Of a stretch of 64,000 nucleotides of DNA, positions 44,501 through 51,544 are shown piece after piece. The position numbers and the translations under genes were made by a program. The stretch's first letter is position 1. Each line of letters opens with the position of its first letter. The notes beneath the pieces are model-generated. The model made no database searches, was not told the origin of the DNA, and saw nothing but the letters and a program-made list of their open reading frames with translations. Origin of the DNA: JAAXIE01 sp965263155 (lineage in GTDB: Bacteria > Chloroflexota > Dehalococcoidia > Lucifugimonadales > JAAXIE01); the NCBI GenBank assembly GCA_965263155.1, contig OZ253586.1:372001-436000 (forward strand). Direction: 5' to 3'.

Positions 44501-46032
44501 CCCGCCACCGTATTCTCGTCCACGGTGCGGGTAGCAGTCTGGGCGTCGAAGGATGGGGCTTCGTTGACGTTGGTGACGGTGACTGTAACCGGGTGGTCGA
44601 CCGTTACGGTCCCGTCGTAGGCTTGTAGGGTCACGTCGTAGTCGTTGTTGGTGTCGTCGTCTGCTGGGCCTTCGAAATCTAGCGGCGATCTGAAAGTCAG
44701 CGTGCCGTCGCTGCTATGGATGCTTAAGTCTCCAGAGTCGACGCCTGCCAGCGACCAAGTGATGGTGTCCTTGTCGCCATCTGTCGCGGAGTAGGTGGCT
44801 ACCGTGCCGGAACCGTTCTCTGCGAAGGTTGGGCTGGCAGGCCCGCTTATCTGAGGGGGGACGTTGTGCTCGGTCACTGTAACCACCACGTTCATGGAGG
44901 CAGTCACATTGGTGCCGTGGGCCGTGACCGTTATCGAATACTTGTTGTTCTTATCGTGGTCCGACGGGGAATCGTAGTCCGGCGGAGACCCAAAGCGCAG
45001 CACTCCGGCATCGATGGTGAATTGACCGCGATCTGTGCCAGCCACTGACCATGAAATCGTCTGCTGAGTTGTGTCAGAGATGGTGTAGGTCGCTACAGAT
45101 CTCGTACCGCGTTCGGGGTAATTGACGCTGGACGGTCCCGTGACGATACCGTCATCATCCCGATCGGTTACTGTGACGCTTACGTTGAAGAAGGTCATGT
45201 CGTACCGACCAGTGTAGGCAGTGATCGATATGTCGTAGACGTTGTCTCTATTTTGGTCCGCAGGGTTCTCGAAGTCGGGCGGCACGAGAAACTCGAGATG
45301 ACCGTAATCACCGTCATCGTCCATGTAGAAGAAGTCCCCGTCCGAGTCTCCTAAGCCGTCGATTAACCAGCTCACGGAGCTGTTTTGATGGAATGGGCCG
45401 TATTTGTCGTCCTCGTCGACGCCGGTCAGGGTTGTCACCAGCAAGCTCTCGCTGTTCTCCTGGTACTCTGGGTCGAAGTCGCCGGTTACCTTGGGCCTTT
45501 CGTTGACATCGGTCACGGTGATGGTGACGGCCACGGTGCCTGCTGGTGAGGAGGATGTAGTGCCGGCTAGGGTAGGGTCCCTAGCGAACACTGACAGCGA
45601 GTAAGTCTCCTTTGACTCGTGATCGAGCGGGTCCTTTACCTTCAACTGCCCGTTGTTGGGGTCAATGTTGAAGGCTCCGACGTCGTCGGTCACGCCGAGG
45701 AAGTAGCGTATTTCGTCGTTATCCGTGTCGCTGGCCTGGAAGGCAGCTCCCAGATGAGTCCCAGCGGGCGTATTTTCGTTGACCTCTATCTCAACAGAAG
45801 TGTCTCCTGTGATGGTTGGTGCGGTGTTGTCCTCTGGTATTGCTCGCGATTGGCGGTCGGATACGCCATTGGCCGACTTCCCGGAATCGCGACGGTCGGT
45901 GTAGGAGGCTGTGGCGCGGAGGTAGTTGCCGTTGTCAGCAGCCACCGGAGTGTAGGTGGCGGATGTTCCGTTGGTCGTGATGTCGGTCCAGTTATCGGTA
46001 TTCGAGGTCGAACGTGCCCATTGCCAAGCCAC
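38560..46032 (-). CDS. Giant cadherin-like membrane-anchored surface protein, main part (2490 aa)
   Basis: This frame continues the one at 46042-46572 after an in-frame TAG, so the two were one gene of about 2670 aa. The body has about eighteen cadherin-like modules (with the N-terminal part nineteen), recognised by A-x-N/D-T-x-A-G-x-x-I-G, then GQLKTKxxLDxET and TVTVTVTDVNEAP. Ig-like inserts beginning GTITLSSRQPQV and two flexible Gly/Ser/Arg linkers ([27 protein letters not shown]) are present. Near the C-terminus is a ZU5-like beta domain (DGVASITFPEES to DQPASISFKMDADEL), then a Pro/Ser-rich stretch and a transmembrane helix, PLWALILMILGAVMALTGGG, with a basic tail. It probably mediates calcium-dependent adhesion or matrix building. 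The GTG at 46032 marks only the open frame; whether ribosomes restart there is unknown. Confidence 0.8.
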   Translation of the reverse strand: MAWQWARSTSNTDNWTDITTNGTSATYTPVAADNGNYLRATASYTDRRDSGKSANGVSDRQSRAIPEDNTAPTITGDTSVEIEVNENTPAGTHLGAAFQASDTDNDEIRYFLGVTDDVGAFNIDPNNGQLKVKDPLDHESKETYSLSVFARDPTLAGTTSSSPAGTVAVTITVTDVNERPKVTGDFDPEYQENSESLLVTTLTGVDEDDKYGPFHQNSSVSWLIDGLGDSDGDFFYMDDDGDYGHLEFLVPPDFENPADQNRDNVYDISITAYTGRYDMTFFNVSVTVTDRDDDGIVTGPSSVNYPERGTRSVATYTISDTTQQTISWSVAGTDRGQFTIDAGVLRFGSPPDYDSPSDHDKNNKYSITVTAHGTNVTASMNVVVTVTEHNVPPQISGPASPTFAENGSGTVATYSATDGDKDTITWSLAGVDSGDLSIHSSDGTLTFRSPLDFEGPADDDTNNDYDVTLQAYDGTVTVDHPVTVTVTNVNEAPSFDAQTATRTVDENTVAGTDIGAAVEATDVDANDSLTYGLGGGTDDASFGIDTSNGQLKTKAALDHETKDTYSVTVTARDRGGLTGSITVTIDVGDVNEAPEFPSSTATRDIAENTGAGTDIGDAFTASDDDEDTLAYSLDTDSALVFDIDTDGQLKTKAALDHETPDSYEVTISVTDNLDAQDNSDTTTDDTITVTVTVTDVNEAPAFPDSETGTRSIPENTATGQDIGAAVAAEDPDDGDTLTYSLGGTDAGSFDFDTSTGQIKTKDALDFEMKASYEVAVSVRDSKDGSGSPDTAVDATKDVTITVTDDNETLSLTGDTTVPYAENATGNVAQYTATDPENGTITWDLAGDDESLFDIGGGVLTFNSPPDFESAADKDNNNKYQLTVQAKDDTNVPKSLTVTVTVTDVNEPPTYPAPTDTREVAENTAAGQPIGIPVAAVHPDANDPLTYTLGGTDASSFNIDTSTGQLKTEAALDFEGTQKTYSVTITASDTDAGTADATVTVTITVTDANDAPTFNSGLTTTTFEVDENTVAGTNIGTALTATDQDSDTLAYSLDATSEAVFDIDDNGQLKTKGPLDYETTSSYTVTVWVRDNKDAEGIDDTATDASITVTVNVTDLVEDGTITLSSRQPQVATAFTATLSDPNIETPVVTWAWEKSSDETTWTVIGSATDAAYTPVTEDVGSWLKVTATYNDGQGGADKSAQKASELAVRALPSESNTGPDFGAETADRSIVEGSAAGRPIGNAVTATDSNTADEGTLTYTLGGDDGESFDIVASSGQLLTKAPLVYSQKRSYEVIVTATDPSLESDTITVTINVTRVPQRPSNSGNSGNSGGNSGGGGGGSSTQRANSKPGFREGPSTTREVAENTPADRNIGLPVRATDGDDDPLTYSLSGTHAASFGINPSTGQLKTKDALDYEARASYLVTVTASDGVASSTDATITVTITVTDVNEPPAFDGQTATREVAENTVAGQNIGGPVAATDQDAGDTLTYTLGGTDAAAFDIDASTGQLKTKAPLDYETTTGYTITVSVRDSKDAEGTADTATDNSITVTVNVSDLAEDGTITLSSRQPQVGTAFTATLTDPNIASPVATWAWEKSDDETTWTTISAATTYTYTPLTADVGSYLQVTATYDDGQGVSKSAQAVSEFAVRAVPSETNTGPDFGAQTADRSILEGSAAGRNIGQPVTATDTNAADDGKLTYTLSGTDGGSFNIVASSGQLLTKDPLVHATKNSYTVTVTATDPFRASDTITVTINVTANVPPRQPRSNSDSRGGRGGRGAPPKPTKPEPEFDANGPVTITVPENTEAGTAIGDPLTASDDDDTVLTYGIIDWRDGSSFDIDSSTGQLKTKAPLDYETRTQYELQANVHDDDGGDDWISINIRVTGVAEAPTVTGETTIQVAENSGGNLATYTATDPEGLDVTWGLSGDDAGDFSIANGSLRFQSTPDHENPADSDGDNVYNVTVEASDGTDTGSLDVTVTVTNLVDDFRVSVSTRGSDTKGGSGGSGLGIEMTSMSYPENSTATVATYAAVEPSGNTITWSAAGDDGSLFSMTGGALSFNSSPDYESPADSDGNNSYVVKVQASDGTETASLDITINVTNVNEAPSVTGETAFDYAEQSTGSVAAYTASDPEGDELTWSLSGDDSAVFSIAAGVLSFTNKPNYEEPSDSGADNNYVITVHASDGTYTASLDVSVTVTDIQEVPITNAATQAVGKVRPDSETTITTPDGVASITFPEESRENSYMVRVDSDPNNCAEDDDEDSTDGSFDGTAEDSDDELRVCLTVHIFDNWGNQEEDVTLDQPASISFKMDADELGGVEEVLQAYENDGFSIHAQNGENDEWTMVEFVLEADDQGIVTMTASGVSSLGSFAATTNAVVFRRLTAAPTPTPAPPPSLGPSGQRSTPASMVAPMGASRPAPPASVSKAQQSASSSERTPQPAKQPASLSPTFQEFVSDPPLWALILMILGAVMALTGGGVIAVPPWIRRRLSVIR

Positions 46033-46041
46033 ACCGGATAC

Positions 46042-46572
46042 CTAACCGTCCGGGTCACTCAAACTGGCAACAATCGGTGTGCTAAATTGGGGCTGGTTCC
46101 AAAGGAGGTCCACGACCCCATCCTCTTCCACATCCTTCACCTTGACCTCAACCGAAATGTAGTCATCTGCCGAGCCGTCACTGACCCCGATATCGAGGTA
46201 ATAGTAAGTCAGCATGTACGAAGGGGTTTGATGTATGGACATTGCCTCATAGTTCAATCGCTCTGTCGTGCTCAGCTGCCCGGTGCCCGGATCAATCTCA
46301 AAGGGGCCTCGCGGCTTGGTGGTGATCCTGTAGCGGAGAGTGTCGTCGCTGTCGTCGTCCGTGGCTGTGACTGGGTCCCCGAAGTCTCCAGCGGCTGCAT
46401 TCTCGGTGACGGATAGCGTTATCTCGGTCCTGCCGAAATCTGGGGGTGAGTTCGGGGGGTTTTGTCCCTGACCTGCCGCCTCTAGTGAGCCAGCTGAGCC
46501 AGCGGTGTACAGGACGGCGAGAACAAGGAAAGGAAGGACGGTAAGTACGCCCAGAAAGGCTCTGTAGCTCAT
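46042..46572 (-). CDS. N-terminal part of the giant cadherin-like protein, ended by TAG
   Basis: A 176-aa product with a signal peptide (SYRAFLGVLTVLPFLVLAVL, cleavage near AGS), a cadherin-like domain (LSVTENAAAGDFGDPVTATD to LNYEAMS) and the start of an Ig-like module. It stops at TAG (46042-46044) in the middle of DPDG-x-VSGVAWQW. The following codons continue the same domain in the same frame, so a single base change (for example GAG to TAG) split the gene. A GGGGAAG site precedes the ATG. As read, the product would be secreted without an anchor. Confidence 0.8.
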   Translation of the reverse strand: MSYRAFLGVLTVLPFLVLAVLYTAGSAGSLEAAGQGQNPPNSPPDFGRTEITLSVTENAAAGDFGDPVTATDDDSDDTLRYRITTKPRGPFEIDPGTGQLSTTERLNYEAMSIHQTPSYMLTYYYLDIGVSDGSADDYISVEVKVKDVEEDGVVDLLWNQPQFSTPIVASLSDPDG

Positions 46573-47000
46573 AGATCTTCCCCTGCTGCCGTGAGGTGCC
46601 TTCCCAGCGACTTGACGCTTCCAGACCCACGGCAGGACACGAATTGGAACACGGGCTACAATGGCGCCGTCTCGAGCCCTGCCTCAGACCCTTGTGTTGA
46701 AGACAGGGACCGCACCACTGCCGCACAGCTCAACGAGGACAAGCGCATTGGGGGGCGCGGTGGATCTTGTGCGTGGTGTCGGTTCGACGGCAACTTTATG
46801 GCCTCTGTAAGTACTTAACATTTTGCGTGCCTCAGACGCCTTATGTCTTTTTTACGAATTTGAATTATTTTCTCAAATATAACCTAGATTTAACACCAAG
46901 ATTGTAGGTGGGAGAGTGACGCAGCAATGGGAGGAGGGTGTGGGATTGAGACTGGGAGTGTTGCGGGACCGGTTGTCGCGAAGGGGCTTCTAGGTGGGCC
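46573..47000. other. Upstream region of the giant cadherin gene
   Basis: 46800-46905 is much more A/T-rich than its surroundings. On the minus strand it contains TTGAGA, 16 bp, TAAAAA, a weak promoter candidate directed at the giant gene. A palindrome TAAGTACTTA lies near 46807-46816. CTGCCGTG (46586-46593) and CACGGCAG (46628-46635) form a long-looped 8-bp stem in the leader. No gene is seen. Confidence 0.4.
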
Positions 47001-47615
47001 TTATAGCGTCCTACCAAGGTGCGAGGTGTCGTTCAGCAACTCCATCACGGCTGGCGACGGGCCGACCTCGAGAACCGTTAGAGAGCAGGAGTCGATCTTG
47101 AACCGCCAGCCTGCCTCCAAGGGCAAACCGGCCATGGAGGTGATGAGGGTGCGCAGCGCAGCGCCATGCCCCACTATCAGCAGTGTGTCCAATGGATGGT
47201 GCTCCCGAACCTCGGCGACAAATGCCGCCGACCTAACCTCAACCGCGCGGAAGGCCTCGCCTCCCGGCGGCGTGAAAGACGTATAGTCCTTCATCATCCC
47301 AGCGTACAGTTCCGGGGCGGTAGCCTGTATGGAGGAAAAGGACATGCCCTCCCAGCGTCCGTATGCCTGCTCCCGGAGACGCTGGGAATGGGACGTGCTG
47401 ACATCCCGGCTTCCCAGCACAAGGCTGAGGGTCTGGCTGCATCGGACAAGGTCGCTACTGTAGGCGGCGTCCAAGTCCACCGAGGCCAGCCTCTCGCCAA
47501 GGCGTCTTGCTTGGCCGCGGCCTGTCTCGTTCAGGGGCACATCGGTGTGGCCTTGGAGCAGGCCTCGGGCATTCCAGTCGGTTTGGCCGTGCCGCACCAA
47601 GAGCCACTTAGGCAT
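47001..47615 (-). CDS. Histidine phosphatase (phosphoglycerate mutase-like)
   Basis: A 204-aa member of the branch-1 histidine phosphatases. The catalytic LVRHGQTDWN motif is at residues 6-15, the arginine/serine region SSDLVRCSQT follows, the acid/base glutamate is in REQAYGRWEGM, and the second histidine is in LIVGHGAAL. Members of this group include alpha-ribazole phosphatase and broad-specificity phosphatases; the product cannot be assigned more exactly. A cobalamin role is possible given the adenosyltransferase at 19.9 kb, but no cobalamin-synthesis gene adjoins it. It lies 40 bp after the 574-aa gene on the same strand. Confidence 0.9.
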   Translation of the reverse strand: MPKWLLVRHGQTDWNARGLLQGHTDVPLNETGRGQARRLGERLASVDLDAAYSSDLVRCSQTLSLVLGSRDVSTSHSQRLREQAYGRWEGMSFSSIQATAPELYAGMMKDYTSFTPPGGEAFRAVEVRSAAFVAEVREHHPLDTLLIVGHGAALRTLITSMAGLPLEAGWRFKIDSCSLTVLEVGPSPAVMELLNDTSHLGRTL

Positions 47616-47655
47616 GGCCCAAGCCTAGTTGGCGCAACGGGAATGACCTGTGCAT

Positions 47656-49380
47656 CTAGCTGGCGTCTGTGCGCTGGTGGCGGCCGATGTAGCCGATGAC
47701 CAGTTTCTTCTGATCGGCCTCCCAGAGAAAGGCAATGCGTATGGTGCCGCGGTGGTAGCCGTTGCCGGTGCCGATGTGCTCGTGCAACTCCCGCTTCCTG
47801 CCACGGACCCAAGCTTCGTAGTACTCCCGGTACTGGCCCATGGTAACCGGCGACTGGGCGGGGGTGTAATGCCAGCCACAGACTTGTCGCAGGGACAGGT
47901 CCAAGTCGGTCTCCGTGCTGCCTCCCGTCTTGGCGTCATAGTAGACCGTGGCCAGCCATTCCAACGCGTCCCAGACCTGCCGCGGATTGTCGAAAGGGAT
48001 GCCGGTGTCGGACTTGGCATTCAGTTGGAGGCTGAGGCGGTCGCTGAGTTTCTGCTGGGCCAAGCGCACGGCTTGGTCCACGCTCTGCACTTCGGGCATG
48101 GGTTCCACAGCGACCAAGGCACGGGAACGCCGCGACTCTTGGTAGGAGTGTCTCCAGCTCTCCGCTAGGTTGCGGCTCTCGCCAAGCTCGCTGGACCACT
48201 GGTTGGCCTGCTCCTTCAAAAGGGCGTTGTCGGAAACGAGGCTGCGGTTTGTATGCGTCAGGCTCTCCTTTTCAGCGCGCAGGGCGGCGAGCTCCTCCTC
48301 GGATATCAGCGGCTCGGCTGGCTCCGCAGCTTGGGCAGTGTCCGAGACCTCTTCAACAGACTCGGCGACTGGAGGCGGTGTAGGCGTCTGGACCTCCAGC
48401 GCCTCGAAGCGGGCTAACGCGTCATCAATCTGCCGCTGCAGCTCCGCCCGGCGTGCCCCCCGCTCGACCTCCTCGCTGCGGACGGCGGCGATGGGGTGCA
48501 CTGGTGTGTATTCCCCAAGCAACTCCGAAAGCTTTCCTATAACCCCGCGAGCAGCCTCCATGTCAGCCCATGGGTGGGTCCGCTCATTGAGCTTCTCCTC
48601 TGCATCCCACTCGAAGAAAGCCAAAAGGTCCGCGTGCAGTTCCGCCACAGCCATGACTTCAGCATCCAACTCAGCCACTGCTTTGGCGTCGGCCTGCTTC
48701 TTCTCCTTGATCTCGGCTACGGCCTCAACGAACTCCGCAATGTCCTGCTCCCACTCCAGCGCGTCCGGGGACAGTGCCTGCAGTATGTCGAGGGTCCGTT
48801 GGAATGCGCTTGCGAGTTCCTCCAATAAAGGAGAGGAAGACGGTGATGCCGGAGGCAAGTCATCGGTGGCTTGGGCAACACGCCCACTGATGTAGCTGCT
48901 CATCAGCAGCAGATCGTCCTTGTTGATTTCGGGGTTCTCCTCCACCAGCCCGTTCATGGCGTCGTTCCACTGTGGGTCAGGTTGCACCACAGAGATTCTG
49001 TGGGCCGAATAATCGGGATCGCCGTTCAAGAGACCCTTCGCCCGTAGGTAAGTGTCCACACGCTCCCGCAACGGTGCCTGGGACTCAGCCCAGACCTTCA
49101 GCACTGCACCAGCAAGGTCGGCCCTGTTCCGTGCCCAGTGAGACACCGGCTCTTGCAGCAGCGGGGGCGGGGCCAGCTCGGAGTTCCGGAACCCAGCCAC
49201 GGTGACGTAGGAACCCACTGCCCTTCGAAACGCGGCGCGAGTCTCTCCCGACACTTGCAGTTGTCCCGTCAGCGCCTTCTTCACTACGCCATCGCTGAAG
49301 TCCTTGGGCATCGCCGAAAAGAGATGGGTCAGGCTCACCATCTCTGGGTCTGCCTGATGGATGCCATTAACCGCAGTCAT
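47656..49380 (-). CDS. Uncharacterised coiled-coil protein with conserved C-terminal domain (574 aa)
   Basis: I do not recognise a named family. The N-terminal 130 residues are helical and contain HLFSAMPKDFSDGVVKKALTG. Residues about 190-290 are a Glu/Ala/Lys-rich coiled coil, 330-360 a Pro/Ala/Glu-rich linker, and 365-420 a second coiled coil with Arg-rich helices. The C-terminus (about 475-574) is a compact domain: WDALEWLATVYYDAK, VCGWHYTPAQSPVTMG, then a basic/His-rich GRKRELHEHIGTG and beta strands GTIRIAFLWEADQKKLVIGY ending IGRHQ. This tail resembles a small RelE-like or nuclease-like beta domain, but that is only a guess. No transmembrane segment. A GAGGTGG site precedes the ATG. It ends 40 bp before the phosphatase gene, and its upstream region contains the 49.5 kb hairpin element. 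Confidence 0.75.
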   Translation of the reverse strand: MTAVNGIHQADPEMVSLTHLFSAMPKDFSDGVVKKALTGQLQVSGETRAAFRRAVGSYVTVAGFRNSELAPPPLLQEPVSHWARNRADLAGAVLKVWAESQAPLRERVDTYLRAKGLLNGDPDYSAHRISVVQPDPQWNDAMNGLVEENPEINKDDLLLMSSYISGRVAQATDDLPPASPSSSPLLEELASAFQRTLDILQALSPDALEWEQDIAEFVEAVAEIKEKKQADAKAVAELDAEVMAVAELHADLLAFFEWDAEEKLNERTHPWADMEAARGVIGKLSELLGEYTPVHPIAAVRSEEVERGARRAELQRQIDDALARFEALEVQTPTPPPVAESVEEVSDTAQAAEPAEPLISEEELAALRAEKESLTHTNRSLVSDNALLKEQANQWSSELGESRNLAESWRHSYQESRRSRALVAVEPMPEVQSVDQAVRLAQQKLSDRLSLQLNAKSDTGIPFDNPRQVWDALEWLATVYYDAKTGGSTETDLDLSLRQVCGWHYTPAQSPVTMGQYREYYEAWVRGRKRELHEHIGTGNGYHRGTIRIAFLWEADQKKLVIGYIGRHQRTDAS

Positions 49381-49535
49381 TTTCGTACCACCTCGGATGA
49401 TTCTTAGACTTTTCCAATATCCTAAGACGTACTCCAGCCGACTATCTAGGCAGGTTAGGGCCTCTTTCCGGCCTCATTGTTGAGTCTCTCAGGTCAGCCC
49501 CGTCACACCTCGTCACCCCCCCTGACATTCGCCCG

Positions 49536-49622
49536 TTGACGCCGGCCCCACTCCCCTGCTAACTTCAATACAGGAAGCAGGCAGGGGACTGACCCCTCAG
49601 GGTCGCCCCTGCCTTTCTTTTT
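49536..49622 (+). ncRNA. Minimal transcription unit: promoter plus hairpin, copy 2
   Basis: TTGACG (49536-49541) and TAACTT (49560-49565) have an 18-bp spacer, as in copy 1. The stem AGGCAGGGG (49579-49587) with CCCCTGCCT (49606-49614) encloses an inner stem GACCC-CTCA-GGGTC, and TTTCTTTTT follows directly. The expected RNA is about 50 nt. Compared with copy 1, the outer stem and the ACTG and CTCAGGG loop bases are conserved while the inner stem differs at a few bases. No protein-coding gene is near on this strand, so here it cannot simply be the terminator of a neighbour. Confidence 0.55.
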
Positions 49623-49699
49623 GGACTATGGGCTTGTTCACGAAAGGCGCAATGAGAAAGTGGTTATCGGAGGACCCGATGTGGCGAAACCGCGGCACG

Positions 49700-49960
49700 A
49701 CGCGGCAAGCTGGCCCAGATACACGAGCGCGGCAACCGCGGCATGGTTCAGATACAAAAACATGAATTTCAGCTACGGAGAATGCCGCGGTCCAGCTACG
49801 AGATGGGAGACACGAGGCACCTCATGTTACAGCGTGACACTGGCTGGCCAGCTACAACGACATCAGAAATGACGCGGCCATTAGCTACAAGAAACCACTT
49901 TTTTGGCTACAAGAAGCTACTTTACAGATGCGAACAGCGACATCCCAACTACGGTTCTTC
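49700..49960. repeat. Array of degenerate CAGCTAC motifs, copy 2
   Basis: CAGATACA (about 49716, 49749), CAGCTACRA-like (49770, 49793, 49849), TAGCTACAAG (49882), GGCTACAAG (49905) and CAACTACGG lie at intervals of about 20-55 bp, with GCCGCGGT- or CGCGGC-rich spacers. The layout and orientation relative to the hairpin match copy 1 at 12.2-12.46 kb. Confidence 0.5.
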
Positions 49961-50209
49961 CTCGTTGTCCAAGGGAAGGCGACGGTAGGAGATCCCCCAG
50001 CGATTCATCAGGAGCTGCACCGCAGGCTGCTGCAGCTCCGTCAGCTCTCCGAGAAACCCCGCCAGCGCGTGCGCGGGCATCATCTCTTGGGAGCACACCC
50101 AGCTTCTCTCCGCTGGGACGACGTAGAGGAGCCCCTTCTGGTGGCTGCAGCTTAGCTGGACCCGGCTCAAACCTTCACCTTGGCGTATCTCCAAGCCGTT
50201 GTTCTCCAA
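49949..50209 (-). CDS. Small hypothetical protein (86 aa)
   Basis: A TTG-started frame with a good GGAGG site seven bases upstream (complement of 50217-50221). The 86-aa product has a coherent composition: VQLSCSHQKGLLYVVP as a strand pair, then AHALAGFLGELTELQQPAVQLLM as an amphipathic helix, and an acidic C-terminus. No family is recognised. Its 3' end meets the CAGCTAC array. The nearest genes are divergent hflK and the co-oriented 574-aa gene beyond the array. It may be real or chance; the ribosome binding site is the main support. Confidence 0.45.
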   Translation of the reverse strand: MENNGLEIRQGEGLSRVQLSCSHQKGLLYVVPAERSWVCSQEMMPAHALAGFLGELTELQQPAVQLLMNRWGISYRRLPLDNEEEP

Positions 50210-50337
50210 GAATGCGCCTCCAAAAAAGCAGTGGGTTGAGGCCCATTATACACAGGCCCTCCGGCAGTCGCCTGGGACCGTTATCCAGCAAACTGGGCAA
50301 AAGACGGCCATTCTGACGCACCGCAAGCCCCATATCG

Positions 50338-50346
50338 TGGTATAAT
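50338..50346 (+). promoter_or_regulatory. Extended -10 promoter of hflK
   Basis: TGG followed by a perfect TATAAT (50341-50346) is a consensus extended -10, which can work without a good -35 box; none is visible. Transcription would start near 50353, leaving a leader of about 34 nt before hflK. Confidence 0.65.
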
Positions 50347-50386
50347 CCCGCCTTGGCAAGCAAGCCAGAGGATGTTCTGACTAAGA

Positions 50387-51541
50387 ATGTATCAACCCCC
50401 AAGAAGAGAACCTGAAGTAGACTTGGAGCAACTCTTGGCGAGAGTCCGGGGGTTCTTCGGCCGCTTTGGCGGGGGCAGCCTCCCCACCGGGGGCGGTTCC
50501 GGTCTTGCTCCCTTGGCCGTCTGGGGCGTACTCCTAATTGCTTTCATTGCGTGGATGCTGTTTGGCATTCACCAAGTGCAGCCCGGCGAGCAGGGCATCC
50601 GACGAACCTTCGGTAAGTTCAGCGGTATTGAGACTACGGGCCTCAAGTGGCACTGGCCCACACCCGTCGGCCAGACCCGAGTGGTGGCTGTAGAGCAGAC
50701 CCGCAGCATGGAGTTGGGCTTCCGCCAAGCGAGTGGCGGCGCGTTGACCGAGTTCCAGAAGGAAGCTCGTATGATCACTGGTGACCTCAACGTAGTCGAC
50801 GCACAGCTGGTGGTCCAGTACAAAATCAATAACTTGCAGGACTTCATTTTCAACGTCTCCGACCCAGGCGACTTGGATCGGCTTGAGGTGATCGAGCCCA
50901 GCAGCCCTGAGGGGCGCACCCTGAAGGATGCCACCGAATCCGCCCTGCGCTTGGTCGTGGGCCAGCGCTCGGTTGACGTTGTGCGCACACAGAAGCGCCC
51001 TGAGGTGCAGGCCGAGACCCACCGTGTGCTCCAAGGGATACTGGACGACTATGGGGCTGGCATCCAGGTGCTGAACGTGCGCCTGCAGGACGTGGTGCCT
51101 CCCGGTGAAGTACGGGATGCCTTCGACGATGTGCTCCGGGCCAGGCAAGAAAAAGAAACGGCAGAGAACCTAGCCGAGGCCTACCGGCGTGACCAGATAC
51201 CTAGGGCAGAGGGTCAGGCGGCCCGTATCACGGAAGCCGCCGAGGCATTCAAGCAGGAGCGCATCAACAGGGCAACTGGCGAGGCGCAGAGGTTCGAGGC
51301 AGTTCTCGTCGAGTACCTGCAGTCGCAGGACGTGACTAGGCAACGTCTGTACCTAGAGGCTATGGAGGAGGTCCTGCCCGGCATCCGCAAGTTCATCGTC
51401 TCGCCCGAAGCGACTGGAGGCATAATCCTGAACGCTGGCGGGCAATCCATCGTACCGGTGCCCAGCACCACCGGCACATCTCAGCCCTTGGGCACGCCCA
51501 GCCCGGTCCCAGCCCAACCGATTCCGCAGGCGGCTCCATAA
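50387..51541 (+). CDS. hflK: HflK membrane protein (SPFH/prohibitin family)
   Basis: HflK and HflC form a large membrane complex that surrounds and regulates the FtsH protease. The 384-aa product has a polar N-terminal tail, one transmembrane helix (about 44-64, APLAVWGVLLIAFIAWMLFG), and an SPFH domain starting HQVQPGEQGIRRTFGKF, with a long Glu/Arg/Ala-rich helical region (about 240-310). The C-terminus is Pro/Thr-rich. hflC starts three bases after its stop. FtsH is not in the window. Confidence 0.93.
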   Translation: MYQPPRREPEVDLEQLLARVRGFFGRFGGGSLPTGGGSGLAPLAVWGVLLIAFIAWMLFGIHQVQPGEQGIRRTFGKFSGIETTGLKWHWPTPVGQTRVVAVEQTRSMELGFRQASGGALTEFQKEARMITGDLNVVDAQLVVQYKINNLQDFIFNVSDPGDLDRLEVIEPSSPEGRTLKDATESALRLVVGQRSVDVVRTQKRPEVQAETHRVLQGILDDYGAGIQVLNVRLQDVVPPGEVRDAFDDVLRARQEKETAENLAEAYRRDQIPRAEGQAARITEAAEAFKQERINRATGEAQRFEAVLVEYLQSQDVTRQRLYLEAMEEVLPGIRKFIVSPEATGGIILNAGGQSIVPVPSTTGTSQPLGTPSPVPAQPIPQAAP

Positions 51542-51544
51542 ATC

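Noticed and set aside
46042..46044. The in-frame stop as a selenocysteine codon, suggested by the nearby selC gene
   Set aside because: The codon is TAG, not TGA, and lies in a surface repeat where no redox residue is expected.
38567..46416. Many plus-strand frames of 60-330 aa across the giant cadherin gene
   Set aside because: All lie opposite the real minus-strand gene, have low-complexity Val/Arg/Ser composition, and lack ribosome binding sites or motifs.
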